The notes under the pieces were generated by a model. The model was not told where the DNA came from. It worked only from the letters and a program-made list of their open reading frames with translations, and did not search any database. 23,207 nt of DNA from a virus. This document shows, in pieces, positions 14,991-21,099 of this stretch. Made by a program: the position numbers and the translations under genes. Within the stretch, counting starts at the first letter, position 1; every line of letters begins with the position of its first letter. The stretch spans positions 1-23,207 of IMG/VR virus record IMGVR_UViG_3300046532_001357. The stretch is one strand, 5' to 3'.

Positions 14991-15383
14991 ATGCAGAAAC
15001 GAAATCCGTTCGATTTTGTTAAGTCGGTCTCTTCCGATAAAACTGATATCATGGTTGATGATATCGAAGAGAAAGCATATCAGCCATTCCTAATTAACAA
15101 ATCTTTGTCTTACCACCAAGATTCTGTTTTCTTTACTAACGAAATGAATTGTCGCCACGGTCTAGACAACCGTCTTCAGTATGTATTTTTCCTAAATACT
15201 TTACGAAAACGACAGAGATTTTCTAAATGGTCTAAACCATACGTTAGTAAAAAACTCGATGTCGTAAAAGAATATTATCAGATGTCAACAAGAGAAGCAA
15301 AAGAATTATACACTCTCTTATCTGATAAACAATTACGTGAGTTGAAGAACAGAATGAATATTGGTGGTAATAGCAATGGATGA
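14991..15383 (+). CDS. gp62: Clamp loader small subunit gp62
   Basis: The 130-aa product has the features of marine T4-like gp62: an N-terminal NPFDFVKSV, then YQPFLINKSLSYHQDSVFF with NEMN, followed by QYVFFLNTLRKRQRFSKW and a helical C terminus ending in GG. It is shorter than T4 gp62 (187 aa), as usual in marine relatives. It starts on the base after the preceding stop, with AGGAAAG at about 14981. It partners gp44 in loading gp45. Its last eight bases overlap the regA start. Confidence 0.9.
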   Translation: MQKRNPFDFVKSVSSDKTDIMVDDIEEKAYQPFLINKSLSYHQDSVFFTNEMNCRHGLDNRLQYVFFLNTLRKRQRFSKWSKPYVSKKLDVVKEYYQMSTREAKELYTLLSDKQLRELKNRMNIGGNSNG

Positions 15384-15786
15384 TGCACAAGAAAAAATAG
15401 TACAAGACCTCGTAGAGGTAACCTTCCCCGAAAAAGACGACTTCCTAAAGATTAGGGAGACACTTTCACGCATAGGTGTTGCATCTAGAAGAGAGCAAGA
15501 ACTATTCCAATCATGTCACATTCTACACAAACGTGGTAAGTACTACATCACTCACTTCAAAGAGTTATTCAAACTCGATGGCAAACCTACAAACATAGAT
15601 GAGTCCGATATAGGTAGACGTAATACTATCTGTAAGCTTCTAGAACAATGGAAACTCGTCACTTTAGTTGATGCAGCTAAGATAGAACAACCCACTGCAC
15701 CTCTTTCTCAAATCAAAATCATACCTTACAAAGAAAAGACCAACTGGAAATTGACCACTAAATACTCTATTGGTGGTACCAAATAG
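15376..15786 (+). CDS. regA: Translational repressor RegA
   Basis: The 136-aa product aligns by eye with T4 RegA (122 aa): DDFLKIRETLSRIGVASRRE, then QSCHILHKRGKYYITHFKEL, a middle ESDIGRRNTICKLLEQWKLV, and a terminal TNWKLTTKYSIG. RegA binds the start regions of early phage mRNAs and blocks their translation; in T4 the clamp operon is one of its targets. I use ATG 15376 and not the in-frame TTG at 15361, because 15376 gives a near-family N terminus and overlaps the gp62 stop by only eight bases. The residues before the family start (MDDAQEKIVQDLVE) are extra compared with T4. Confidence 0.93.
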   Translation: MDDAQEKIVQDLVEVTFPEKDDFLKIRETLSRIGVASRREQELFQSCHILHKRGKYYITHFKELFKLDGKPTNIDESDIGRRNTICKLLEQWKLVTLVDAAKIEQPTAPLSQIKIIPYKEKTNWKLTTKYSIGGTK

Positions 15787-15793
15787 ATAAATA
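15787..15793 (+). promoter_or_regulatory. Late-type promoter (ATAAATA) after regA
   Basis: ATAAATA at 15787-15793, with G before it, overlaps the sequence just after the regA stop. With T4 spacing the transcript would start near 15799 and give a 23-base leader with AGGAG before ATG 15822. It would drive the two small membrane-protein genes that end at the terminator at 16301-16327. Confidence 0.55.
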
Positions 15794-15821
15794 CTTCTGT
15801 TAACTTAAACAGGAGAAACTT

Positions 15822-16016
15822 ATGTGGGATTTTATTAGTAGTGTCTGGGCATTCATGTCTGCGATACCAGCAATCATATCAATATGTTCAGTGATAGTTA
15901 TGATGACGGATACACCGAAGGACGACGCCATGTGGGCGAAGTGCTATAAATACATTGAAGTCTTTGCACTTGCCATTGGTAAAGCAAAAGACAAGAATCC
16001 ATTATTGGATAAATAA
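15822..16016 (+). CDS. Small membrane protein, 64 aa
   Basis: ATG 15822 has AGGAG with a 7-base spacer. The first half (about residues 5-28, FISSVWAFMSAIPAIISICS onward) is hydrophobic enough for a membrane helix; the second half (TDTPKDDAMWAKCYKYIEVF) is an amphipathic segment of the type seen in small marine phage proteins. It could be a holin-like or envelope protein, but size and one hydrophobic segment are the only evidence. A perfect TATAAATA lies inside it at 15945-15952 and may be chance. Confidence 0.75.
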   Translation: MWDFISSVWAFMSAIPAIISICSVIVMMTDTPKDDAMWAKCYKYIEVFALAIGKAKDKNPLLDK

Positions 16017-16034
16017 AAAAATTAGGAGAACATT

Positions 16035-16283
16035 ATGGACGGAATAGTTATAGTAGCATTACTTGCTGTTGCATTCTTGTTTTTCGTTGTAAAGGGTAAG
16101 AAGAAGCAGGTTGCTTCTAAACCTTCAACTAAAGCTAAGCCAAGAGAGATACTAAGTGTTGCCGAGTTAAAGAAACTCACTAAGAACCAACTAGTAGAAC
16201 TTGCAGATAAGAAGAACCTTAAGGTTAAGAAATCTGGCGCAAAAGCTGCAGTCATCAGCGAAATTCGTGAACAATTGAAATAA
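16035..16283 (+). CDS. Membrane-anchored protein with a SAP/Rho-N-like domain, 82 aa
   Basis: ATG 16035 has AGGAG at 16024-16028 and a 6-base spacer. Residues 2-19 (DGIVIVALLAVAFLFFVV) form one membrane helix, followed by a basic linker (KGKKKQ ... KAK). The C-terminal 45 residues (SVAELKKLTKNQLVELADKK ... KSGAKAAVISEIREQL) match the helix-extended-helix pattern of SAP, HeH and Rho N-terminal domains, which bind nucleic acid. The positive-inside rule would place that domain in the cytoplasm, so the protein could tether DNA or RNA to the inner membrane. The domain call is by eye. Confidence 0.75.
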   Translation: MDGIVIVALLAVAFLFFVVKGKKKQVASKPSTKAKPREILSVAELKKLTKNQLVELADKKNLKVKKSGAKAAVISEIREQLK

Positions 16284-16300
16284 CTCTACACGAGTTGGGA

Positions 16301-16327
16301 AAGAGGGACGTTCATCGTCCCTTTTTT
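16301..16327 (+). terminator. Rho-independent terminator
   Basis: GGGACG at 16305-16310 pairs with CGTCCC at 16316-16321 around the loop TTCAT, and the stem is followed by TTTTTT. Flanking A and T bases extend the stem. It lies 18 bases after the 82-aa gene and separates it from the late-type unit that carries the curli-like genes. Confidence 0.88.
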
Positions 16328-16350
16328 ACGCGTACAACTAATCAAAAAAC

Positions 16351-16357
16351 ATAAATA
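16351..16357 (+). promoter_or_regulatory. Late-type promoter (ATAAATA) of the curli-like unit
   Basis: ATAAATA at 16351-16357 follows the terminator by 23 bases. With T4 spacing the transcript starts at 16363, exactly the A of the next ATG, and no Shine-Dalgarno sequence is present. No other promoter or terminator is obvious between here and 22976, where gaps are at most eight bases, so the whole cassette may be one late transcript. Confidence 0.55.
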
Positions 16358-16362
16358 ATTGC

Positions 16363-16659
16363 ATGAATGAGATATTTGAATTGATAGGTGAAGTGGGAGC
16401 CCCAATTGCTGGAAGCATGGTGATGGGTTTCTTTATATTTACTGTTATCAAACAAATCCTTGAGGGGGTTGTTGATGATATAAAAACGTTAACAATGTTC
16501 TGTAAATCATTAGAGAACCGTGCAAGAACTATGTCTAACGAAATGATTAAGATAGACTTACTAGTTTCCTCTGCACTTGAATTGAGACCCGATATAGAAC
16601 GCATAGCACGTGCAGAAAATTTTATAGAAGACGGTAAACTCGACGTAAGAAGAGATTAA
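16363..16659 (+). CDS. Membrane/coiled-coil small protein A, 98 aa
   Basis: The product begins MNEIFELIGEVGAPIAGSMV and has one strong membrane helix (about residues 15-35, including SMVMGFFIFTVIKQIL) followed by a long helical, coiled-coil-like stretch (DDIKTLTMFCKSLENRARTM ... EMIKIDLLVSSALEL). The layout and the G-x-P-I motif before the helix are repeated in the next gene, so the two look like diverged tandem copies. The pattern of a short lumenal start, one membrane helix and a cytoplasmic coiled coil resembles small holin-like proteins (BhlA/YvrJ type). Being first in the curli-like unit, it could instead be part of that assembly. Function unproven. Confidence 0.8.
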   Translation: MNEIFELIGEVGAPIAGSMVMGFFIFTVIKQILEGVVDDIKTLTMFCKSLENRARTMSNEMIKIDLLVSSALELRPDIERIARAENFIEDGKLDVRRD

Positions 16660-16660
16660 T

Positions 16661-16972
16661 ATGGAAAAGATTGACGTTGTAGTAAATACAGACCCTACAT
16701 TAGTAACTATACTTAATGACTATGGATTCCCAATCGTTATGATGGTTGGACTAGGATATTTCATCTATTATATTTGGTGGTTTGTAGGCAATAAGCTAGA
16801 ACCCGAAATAGAAAAACAACACTTTGCACTAATCAAAGTGATTGACCAAATCAGAATGTTAGACCAAGATTTAATACGTTTACAGCAGAAGGTGGACGTA
16901 GTTCTAGAGTATAAAGAGAATAGTAAAAAGCGAGAGGCAAACAATGCAAAAGATAGCAGCGATAATAATTAG
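16661..16972 (+). CDS. Membrane/coiled-coil small protein B, 103 aa
   Basis: It starts two bases after the previous stop. NDYGFPIVMMVGLGYFIYYI contains G-x-P-I and a membrane helix (about residues 23-44), then a heptad-like helix (EKQHFALIKVIDQIRMLDQD ... RLQQKVDVVLEY) and a polar tail (KKREANNAKDSSDNN). Compare G-A-P-I-A-G-S-M-V-M-G-F-F-I-F in protein A with G-F-P-I-V-M-M-V-G-L-G-Y-F-I-Y here. The last 29 bases overlap the csgF gene. It may be holin-like or a membrane partner of the export system. Confidence 0.8.
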   Translation: MEKIDVVVNTDPTLVTILNDYGFPIVMMVGLGYFIYYIWWFVGNKLEPEIEKQHFALIKVIDQIRMLDQDLIRLQQKVDVVLEYKENSKKREANNAKDSSDNN

Positions 16973-17405
16973 TTTAGTGTTTGCACTAGGTGTAAGTGCA
17001 GACGAAATTGTACATAAATTTAAGAGTCCTTCCTTTAATGGTATAGGAATCTCAGCACATTATCTCACGATTGAGAACCAAGAGAAGTCAAGACGTGACA
17101 AGATAAAGCAAGACCTTGAAGATGCAATTGCCAAGGCAGATAGAGAAGCACAGAACACAACGCTTGCAAAATTTTTAAGAAACGTAGAGAGTAGAATTTA
17201 CGCTCAGTTAGCAAAACAGTTAGTAGAAAATATGTTCTCTAACGGAACGGCTGCAGCTTACGGAACATTTGTAATGGAAGGAAACACAGTCACGTATGAA
17301 AGAATGACTGGAGAGGATGGAGTTGACTTTATCCGTTTAACCATTGTGACTGAAGATGGAACAACAACAGTATTAGATATTCCCGTAGGAACAGGAAGCT
17401 TTTAA
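16944..17405 (+). CDS. csgF: Curli assembly factor CsgF-like protein
   Basis: The 153-aa product has a signal peptide (MQKIAAIIISLVFALGVSA, cleavage probably after A19). The mature N terminus, DEIVHKFKSPSFNGIGISAH, matches CsgF in the F-x-x-P-x-F-x-G segment that inserts into the CsgG pore in E. coli (FRNPNFGG). A helical region with DNFTQ-type residues is replaced by KIKQDLEDAIAKADREA, and the C-terminal beta part (VTYERMTGEDGVDFIRLTIV ... TTVLDIPVG) fits the family. In curli systems CsgF sits at the outer-membrane secretion channel and attaches fibre nucleation to the surface. GAGAGG lies at 16932-16937. It is followed three bases later by csgG, the expected partner. Confidence 0.88.
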   Translation: MQKIAAIIISLVFALGVSADEIVHKFKSPSFNGIGISAHYLTIENQEKSRRDKIKQDLEDAIAKADREAQNTTLAKFLRNVESRIYAQLAKQLVENMFSNGTAAAYGTFVMEGNTVTYERMTGEDGVDFIRLTIVTEDGTTTVLDIPVGTGSF

Positions 17406-17408
17406 TTC

Positions 17409-18317
17409 ATGAGACTTTTTGGATTAGTAGGATTATTAATCTTGCTCACAAGCGGTTGTGCTAGTATTCCTAGCATGACAGACTCATGTGAATCTCTTGT
17501 TATGTCAAAGATTGGTGAGTGTGTTGAGAAGGCAGAGGTGGTAAATATACCTACCTATAAAGAACTTGCTGAATTACCCCCAGCAGACACAATGCCAGTG
17601 GTTGCAGTATACGCTTTCATGGATAAGACAGGACAACGTAAGAGTAAAGATGGAATTGCATCTTTCTCCACTGCAGTGACACAAGGTGCCGAATCATTTT
17701 TGATTGATGCACTTAAGACTGCAGCGAAGGGTAAATGGTTTAGAGTAGTAGAGAGAACAAGTTTGGATGCACTCGTAAGAGAGAGACAAATCATTCGTTC
17801 TACTAGAGAAGATTTTGCAAATCAGAAAGGTAATGAAGATGCCCCAACAGGTATTCAACCCTTGCTGTTTGCTGGAATCCTACTGGAAGGTGGGATTATT
17901 GGTTATGATGCTAACATTGAAAGTGGTGGAAGAGGCGCAAGATATCTAGGTATCGGTTCAAGTGTTTCCTACCGTAGAGATGTAGTCACCGTATCGTTGA
18001 GAGGAATATCAACTTTAACTGGTGAAATTTTACTAAATGTACAGACTCAGAAAACGATTCTTAGTACAGGCGGTGGTTATGATGTATTCCGCTTCGTTGA
18101 TATGGATACGAAGTTGGTGGAAATGGAAGATGGTAAAGCAGAGAACGAGGGTATTACGAAAGGAACACGTTCTGCAATTGAGCTTGCCGTTTTAGAACTA
18201 ATATACCAAGGACACGATAGAGGTTTTTGGGTAATTAAAGAAGGACATCGTCACCCCCATGGTCAACATGGAAGGAACGAATTACATCTTACAGAGGAAA
18301 AACTAAATGAAGAATAA
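17409..18317 (+). CDS. csgG: Curli secretion channel lipoprotein CsgG-like
   Basis: The 302-aa product starts with a lipoprotein signal peptide and lipobox LTSGC (C17). The CsgG domain is clear: VVAVYAFMDKTGQ, SFSTAVTQGAESFLIDALK, WFRVVERTSLDALVRERQII, then GARYLGIGSSVSYRRD, LTGEILLNVQTQKTILS, and FRFVD near the end, finishing HDRGFWVIK as in E. coli (DRGLW). CsgG forms the nonameric outer-membrane pore that exports curlin subunits. At the pore eyelet F86 keeps the E. coli F56 position, while N55 is S85 and Y51 aligns with D81. About 20 extra residues, histidine-rich (GHRHPHGQHG), follow the usual C terminus. Its stop overlaps the curlin-like gene by 11 bases. Confidence 0.93.
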   Translation: MRLFGLVGLLILLTSGCASIPSMTDSCESLVMSKIGECVEKAEVVNIPTYKELAELPPADTMPVVAVYAFMDKTGQRKSKDGIASFSTAVTQGAESFLIDALKTAAKGKWFRVVERTSLDALVRERQIIRSTREDFANQKGNEDAPTGIQPLLFAGILLEGGIIGYDANIESGGRGARYLGIGSSVSYRRDVVTVSLRGISTLTGEILLNVQTQKTILSTGGGYDVFRFVDMDTKLVEMEDGKAENEGITKGTRSAIELAVLELIYQGHDRGFWVIKEGHRHPHGQHGRNELHLTEEKLNEE

Positions 18318-19035
18318 ACTATTACTCATTATGTTAACATTAGGATTATCGACTACTGCATTTGCAGGAGCTGATGATAACGAAATTTGGTTACAGCAGA
18401 GTGGTACTGCACTAGTATTGAATTTCACACAGAAAGGTTATGGCAACAAAGTTGGCGGAGATGATTTCTCAGGCACTTCAATTGACATGGTTTTAACTGG
18501 TGCAAACAATACTTTGACGTTACTACAATATGGTGACACCAACAAACTGTACGGCCCTTTCCTTGCAGATACTTCAACAGTAAACTTAACGTTCACTGGT
18601 GATAGTAACTCGATGGATTGGAACGTAGGTTATGCTGGTTCAGCTGATAATATCAACATGTTAGGAGTCGTTACAGGTTCATCTAACACATTTGATATCG
18701 ACGTTGGTTACGAGGCATCTGCTGAATACTTAAACTGGGACTTAGTAACAACTGGTTCAAGTAACGTATTCACAACCAAAATTGATTCAGATAACGCTGT
18801 TTGGAACTGGACTGTTACAGGTTCAACAAACGACATCAACACTCAACAATCGGATGCAACAGATAACAAAATCACAGCAGTCTTAACTGGTTCTGCAAAT
18901 GATATTGACATCATTCAGAAGAGTGGTTCAGATACAGGTTGCCCAAGTGGTCAATCTTGTAGTGGTATTATCGACGTATCTTTCGTGACTTCTAATGCAA
19001 ATATTGACATCATTCAAAAAGACGATAACGATTAA
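18307..19035 (+). CDS. Curlin-like repeat protein 1 (candidate export substrate)
   Basis: The 242-aa product has a signal peptide ending AFA (cleavage after residue 20). The mature part is built of imperfect repeats of mostly 22-34 residues marked by TG-x-x-N (T64, T97, T123, T149, T171, T194, and TSNAN at 228). Two stretches match the curlin repeat Q-x-G-x-x-N: QKGYGN at 42-47 and QYGDTN at 74-79. Amide and glycine content, alternating hydrophobics (MVLTGANN, AVLTGSAN) and adjacency to csgG point to a beta-solenoid amyloid subunit. It is larger than E. coli CsgA (151 aa) and acidic. Two cysteines near 212 and 218 are unusual for curlins. AGAGGA lies eight bases before the start. Confidence 0.8.
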   Translation: MKNKLLLIMLTLGLSTTAFAGADDNEIWLQQSGTALVLNFTQKGYGNKVGGDDFSGTSIDMVLTGANNTLTLLQYGDTNKLYGPFLADTSTVNLTFTGDSNSMDWNVGYAGSADNINMLGVVTGSSNTFDIDVGYEASAEYLNWDLVTTGSSNVFTTKIDSDNAVWNWTVTGSTNDINTQQSDATDNKITAVLTGSANDIDIIQKSGSDTGCPSGQSCSGIIDVSFVTSNANIDIIQKDDND

Positions 19036-20134
19036 TTTTCTTCTTATCGGTTCATTAGCACTTGGTGCTGAACCGATAGGACAGATTATAGAACAGAAGG
19101 GATACGCTGGTTTACAGAGAGACGGTTCACAAACTATCTTATCTGCATCCGAGTTACCCGATGTGCTGATGTATGATACAGCACAGACTCAGAATGGGAG
19201 AATGAAAATCCAGTTCCAAGGAACTGAACAACTGGATTTGACAGAACACTCTAAGGTTTGGATAGACGAGGTTTACTATGACCCCGACCCATCCAAGTCC
19301 AAAATGGCCATCCGAATGGCACAAGGCACCGCCCGATTTGCTTCGGGTTTTGGTGGAAAGATTAAGAAAGCTAACATAAATATAACTACACCGACTGCAC
19401 AGATAACGGTTAACGGCACCGACTTCACAACTTCTATCGATGAGATTGGAAGGTCACTTGTGATTCTGCTACCCGATAAATGGGGAGCTCCATCGGGAAG
19501 TATCTTGGTTAGTAATGCAGGCGGACAAGTGTTATTGGATGAAGCTTATCAAGCAACGATGGTTTCAACCTATGATGATTCACCAACTAAACCAGTGGTG
19601 GTCAATGGGATAACACCTAACTTGATTGACAATTTATTCATTGTCAGTCCACCCGAAGAGGTGAATGAACAGGTTGCAGAAGAACAGAGTAAGAGTGAGA
19701 ACGATTCGAGTAACGTTCTTGACGTGGACTTCCTAGAGTTCAATGACCTAGAAGAGGATTACTTTGAAGACGATGAGTTAGAATACACAGAGCTCGACAG
19801 AGATTTATTAGATGTCGATTTCTTACAAGATTTACTAGACGTTGTTTTAGATATTGACCGTAAGGTTGGTCTCGATAGACAACAGTCTCAAGCATTCGGG
19901 GTTGTCCGTATTGACGGAACACTCCCAGGCTTTGACAAAGACACACAATATTCAACTATTGTAGATAAGGGTCTTGGTCAAATATGGTTCTACAGGGAAG
20001 TTAATGGAATTATATCTATTAAGATTCCAATGTTTGCACAAGCAAGTATTAGAACCATAACAGACGAAAAAGAGTCATCAATACAGGTGGGTGATGGTTC
20101 GTCTCTAAATATAACCATCACACAAACAAACTAG
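18995..20134 (+). CDS. Secreted FecR-domain protein
   Basis: The 379-aa product overlaps the curlin-like gene by 41 bases. Residues 1-25 form a signal peptide (INFLLIGSLALGA, cleavage near A25). Residues about 28-150 match a FecR domain: GQIIEQKGYAGLQRDG, then MKIQFQGTEQLDLTEHSKVW, MAQGTARFASG and the typical TPTAQITVNGTDF. The middle (about 235-290) is strongly acidic (EEDYFEDDELEYTELDRD). The C-terminal 90 residues contain small beta segments ending NITITQTN, which recall the curlin-like proteins. Exported FecR-domain proteins without the cytoplasmic helix are often found beside CHASE2 cyclases in bacteria, as here; it could be the periplasmic or surface ligand of the sensor. No Shine-Dalgarno is seen, so coupling to the upstream gene is likely. 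Confidence 0.83.
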   Translation: MQILTSFKKTITINFLLIGSLALGAEPIGQIIEQKGYAGLQRDGSQTILSASELPDVLMYDTAQTQNGRMKIQFQGTEQLDLTEHSKVWIDEVYYDPDPSKSKMAIRMAQGTARFASGFGGKIKKANINITTPTAQITVNGTDFTTSIDEIGRSLVILLPDKWGAPSGSILVSNAGGQVLLDEAYQATMVSTYDDSPTKPVVVNGITPNLIDNLFIVSPPEEVNEQVAEEQSKSENDSSNVLDVDFLEFNDLEEDYFEDDELEYTELDRDLLDVDFLQDLLDVVLDIDRKVGLDRQQSQAFGVVRIDGTLPGFDKDTQYSTIVDKGLGQIWFYREVNGIISIKIPMFAQASIRTITDEKESSIQVGDGSSLNITITQTN

Positions 20135-20142
20135 GAGAATAT

Positions 20143-20289
20143 ATGAATATTATAGAAAAACTTCGTTCATGGCATGAAACACAAATGTTTGGGTTTCAAA
20201 AAGCTATGAGACTTGACGACTACCACATGATGTGGTTGTGCTTCATGGAAGGAGTGGTCTTATGTTTAGTATTTCAATGGTTATTTTAA
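20143..20289 (+). CDS. 48-aa membrane peptide between fecR-like and curlin-like genes
   Basis: ATG 20143 has a strong AGGAG at 20133-20137 with a 5-base spacer, and the frame runs to TAA 20287-20289. The peptide begins MNIIEKLRSWHETQMFGFQK (amphipathic, basic) and ends with a hydrophobic segment (MMWLCFMEGVVLCLVFQWLF), so it is probably one membrane helix with its C terminus at or in the membrane. It fits precisely between two genes, with eight bases before and six bases after. I do not recognise it. The ribosome binding site is the best in this part of the cassette, which argues that it is expressed. Confidence 0.72.
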   Translation: MNIIEKLRSWHETQMFGFQKAMRLDDYHMMWLCFMEGVVLCLVFQWLF

Positions 20290-20295
20290 ACTAAA

Positions 20296-21099
20296 ATGAA
20301 AAGAATTTTATCATTATTAATAATGCTTCCCTTGTTAGTCATCGCAGATGATGACAACAAGGTTGATGTTAACACTACTGGGAGTCAGTCTAATGATTCC
20401 CTAGTGTTTAATCTAACACAAATAGGTTATAACAACGATACCGTCTTTACACTCGGTGGTTCTAATAACTCATTTCTAATTAAACAAGAAGGAAACAACA
20501 ACGAGATTTCCTTTGTAGATTACTGGGGTTCGGGAGAAGCTTGGGGTGGAGACCTCGATGGTAATAACAATGCATTACACTTCGAACAAAATTGTACTCG
20601 TGGTTCCAGTTGTGGTAAATCTGATATAGGATTTCACATTCAAGGAAATGATAACTCAGTTCGATGGGGTCAAGGAAAGACTCTAGCAAACGCTTCAGAT
20701 GAGACATTTTCACTCGATTCGGATGAGGGTGGTAATCATAAACTAAACCTAGACATTCACGGTAATAATAATTCAGTCGCAGGGTTTCAAAGAAATGGTG
20801 CTCAAAATCAATACTCGGGTCACACTGCAACCTTATACATCTATGCAAATGATAATTCACTTTGGGTGAAACAAGAGAATGATGGTGCAAAGACTTTAAA
20901 CTACACTAGTAGAACAGATGATAATACAGGACATATAGTTCAAATGGGTAGTGGGATTCACACTTCAACCATAAATCTCACTGGTACATACCCATCAACT
21001 TTGAATTTATTGCAAAACTCAAGTACAAATCAATCGTATACACTCACACAAAACTGCGTTACAGTAGGTGGATGTAGTGTTACAATAACTCAAGAGTAA
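20296..21099 (+). CDS. Curlin-like repeat protein 2 (candidate subunit or nucleator)
   Basis: The 267-aa product has a signal peptide (MKRILSLLIMLPLLVIA, cleavage near A17). It is closer to canonical curlin than protein 1: S59-x4-Q64-x-G66-x-x-N69 and Q42-x-G44-x-x-N47 fit the curlin repeat, with further G-x-N-N/D-N-S-type turns at 66, 89, 117 and 156 and ANDNS at 184. The protein is rich in N, G and S. Four cysteines occur in two C-x5-C pairs (C100/C106 and C254/C260), which could form disulfides in the periplasm. It may be the major subunit or the CsgB-like nucleator, with protein 1 in the other role. The stop shares a base with the next ATG (TAATG). Confidence 0.82.
   Translation: MKRILSLLIMLPLLVIADDDNKVDVNTTGSQSNDSLVFNLTQIGYNNDTVFTLGGSNNSFLIKQEGNNNEISFVDYWGSGEAWGGDLDGNNNALHFEQNCTRGSSCGKSDIGFHIQGNDNSVRWGQGKTLANASDETFSLDSDEGGNHKLNLDIHGNNNSVAGFQRNGAQNQYSGHTATLYIYANDNSLWVKQENDGAKTLNYTSRTDDNTGHIVQMGSGIHTSTINLTGTYPSTLNLLQNSSTNQSYTLTQNCVTVGGCSVTITQE

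Noticed and set aside
15945-15952. Perfect TATAAATA inside the 64-aa membrane protein gene.
   Set aside because: It encodes C-Y-K-Y in a well-formed helix and could arise from coding alone. It might help drive the 82-aa gene, but there is no independent support.
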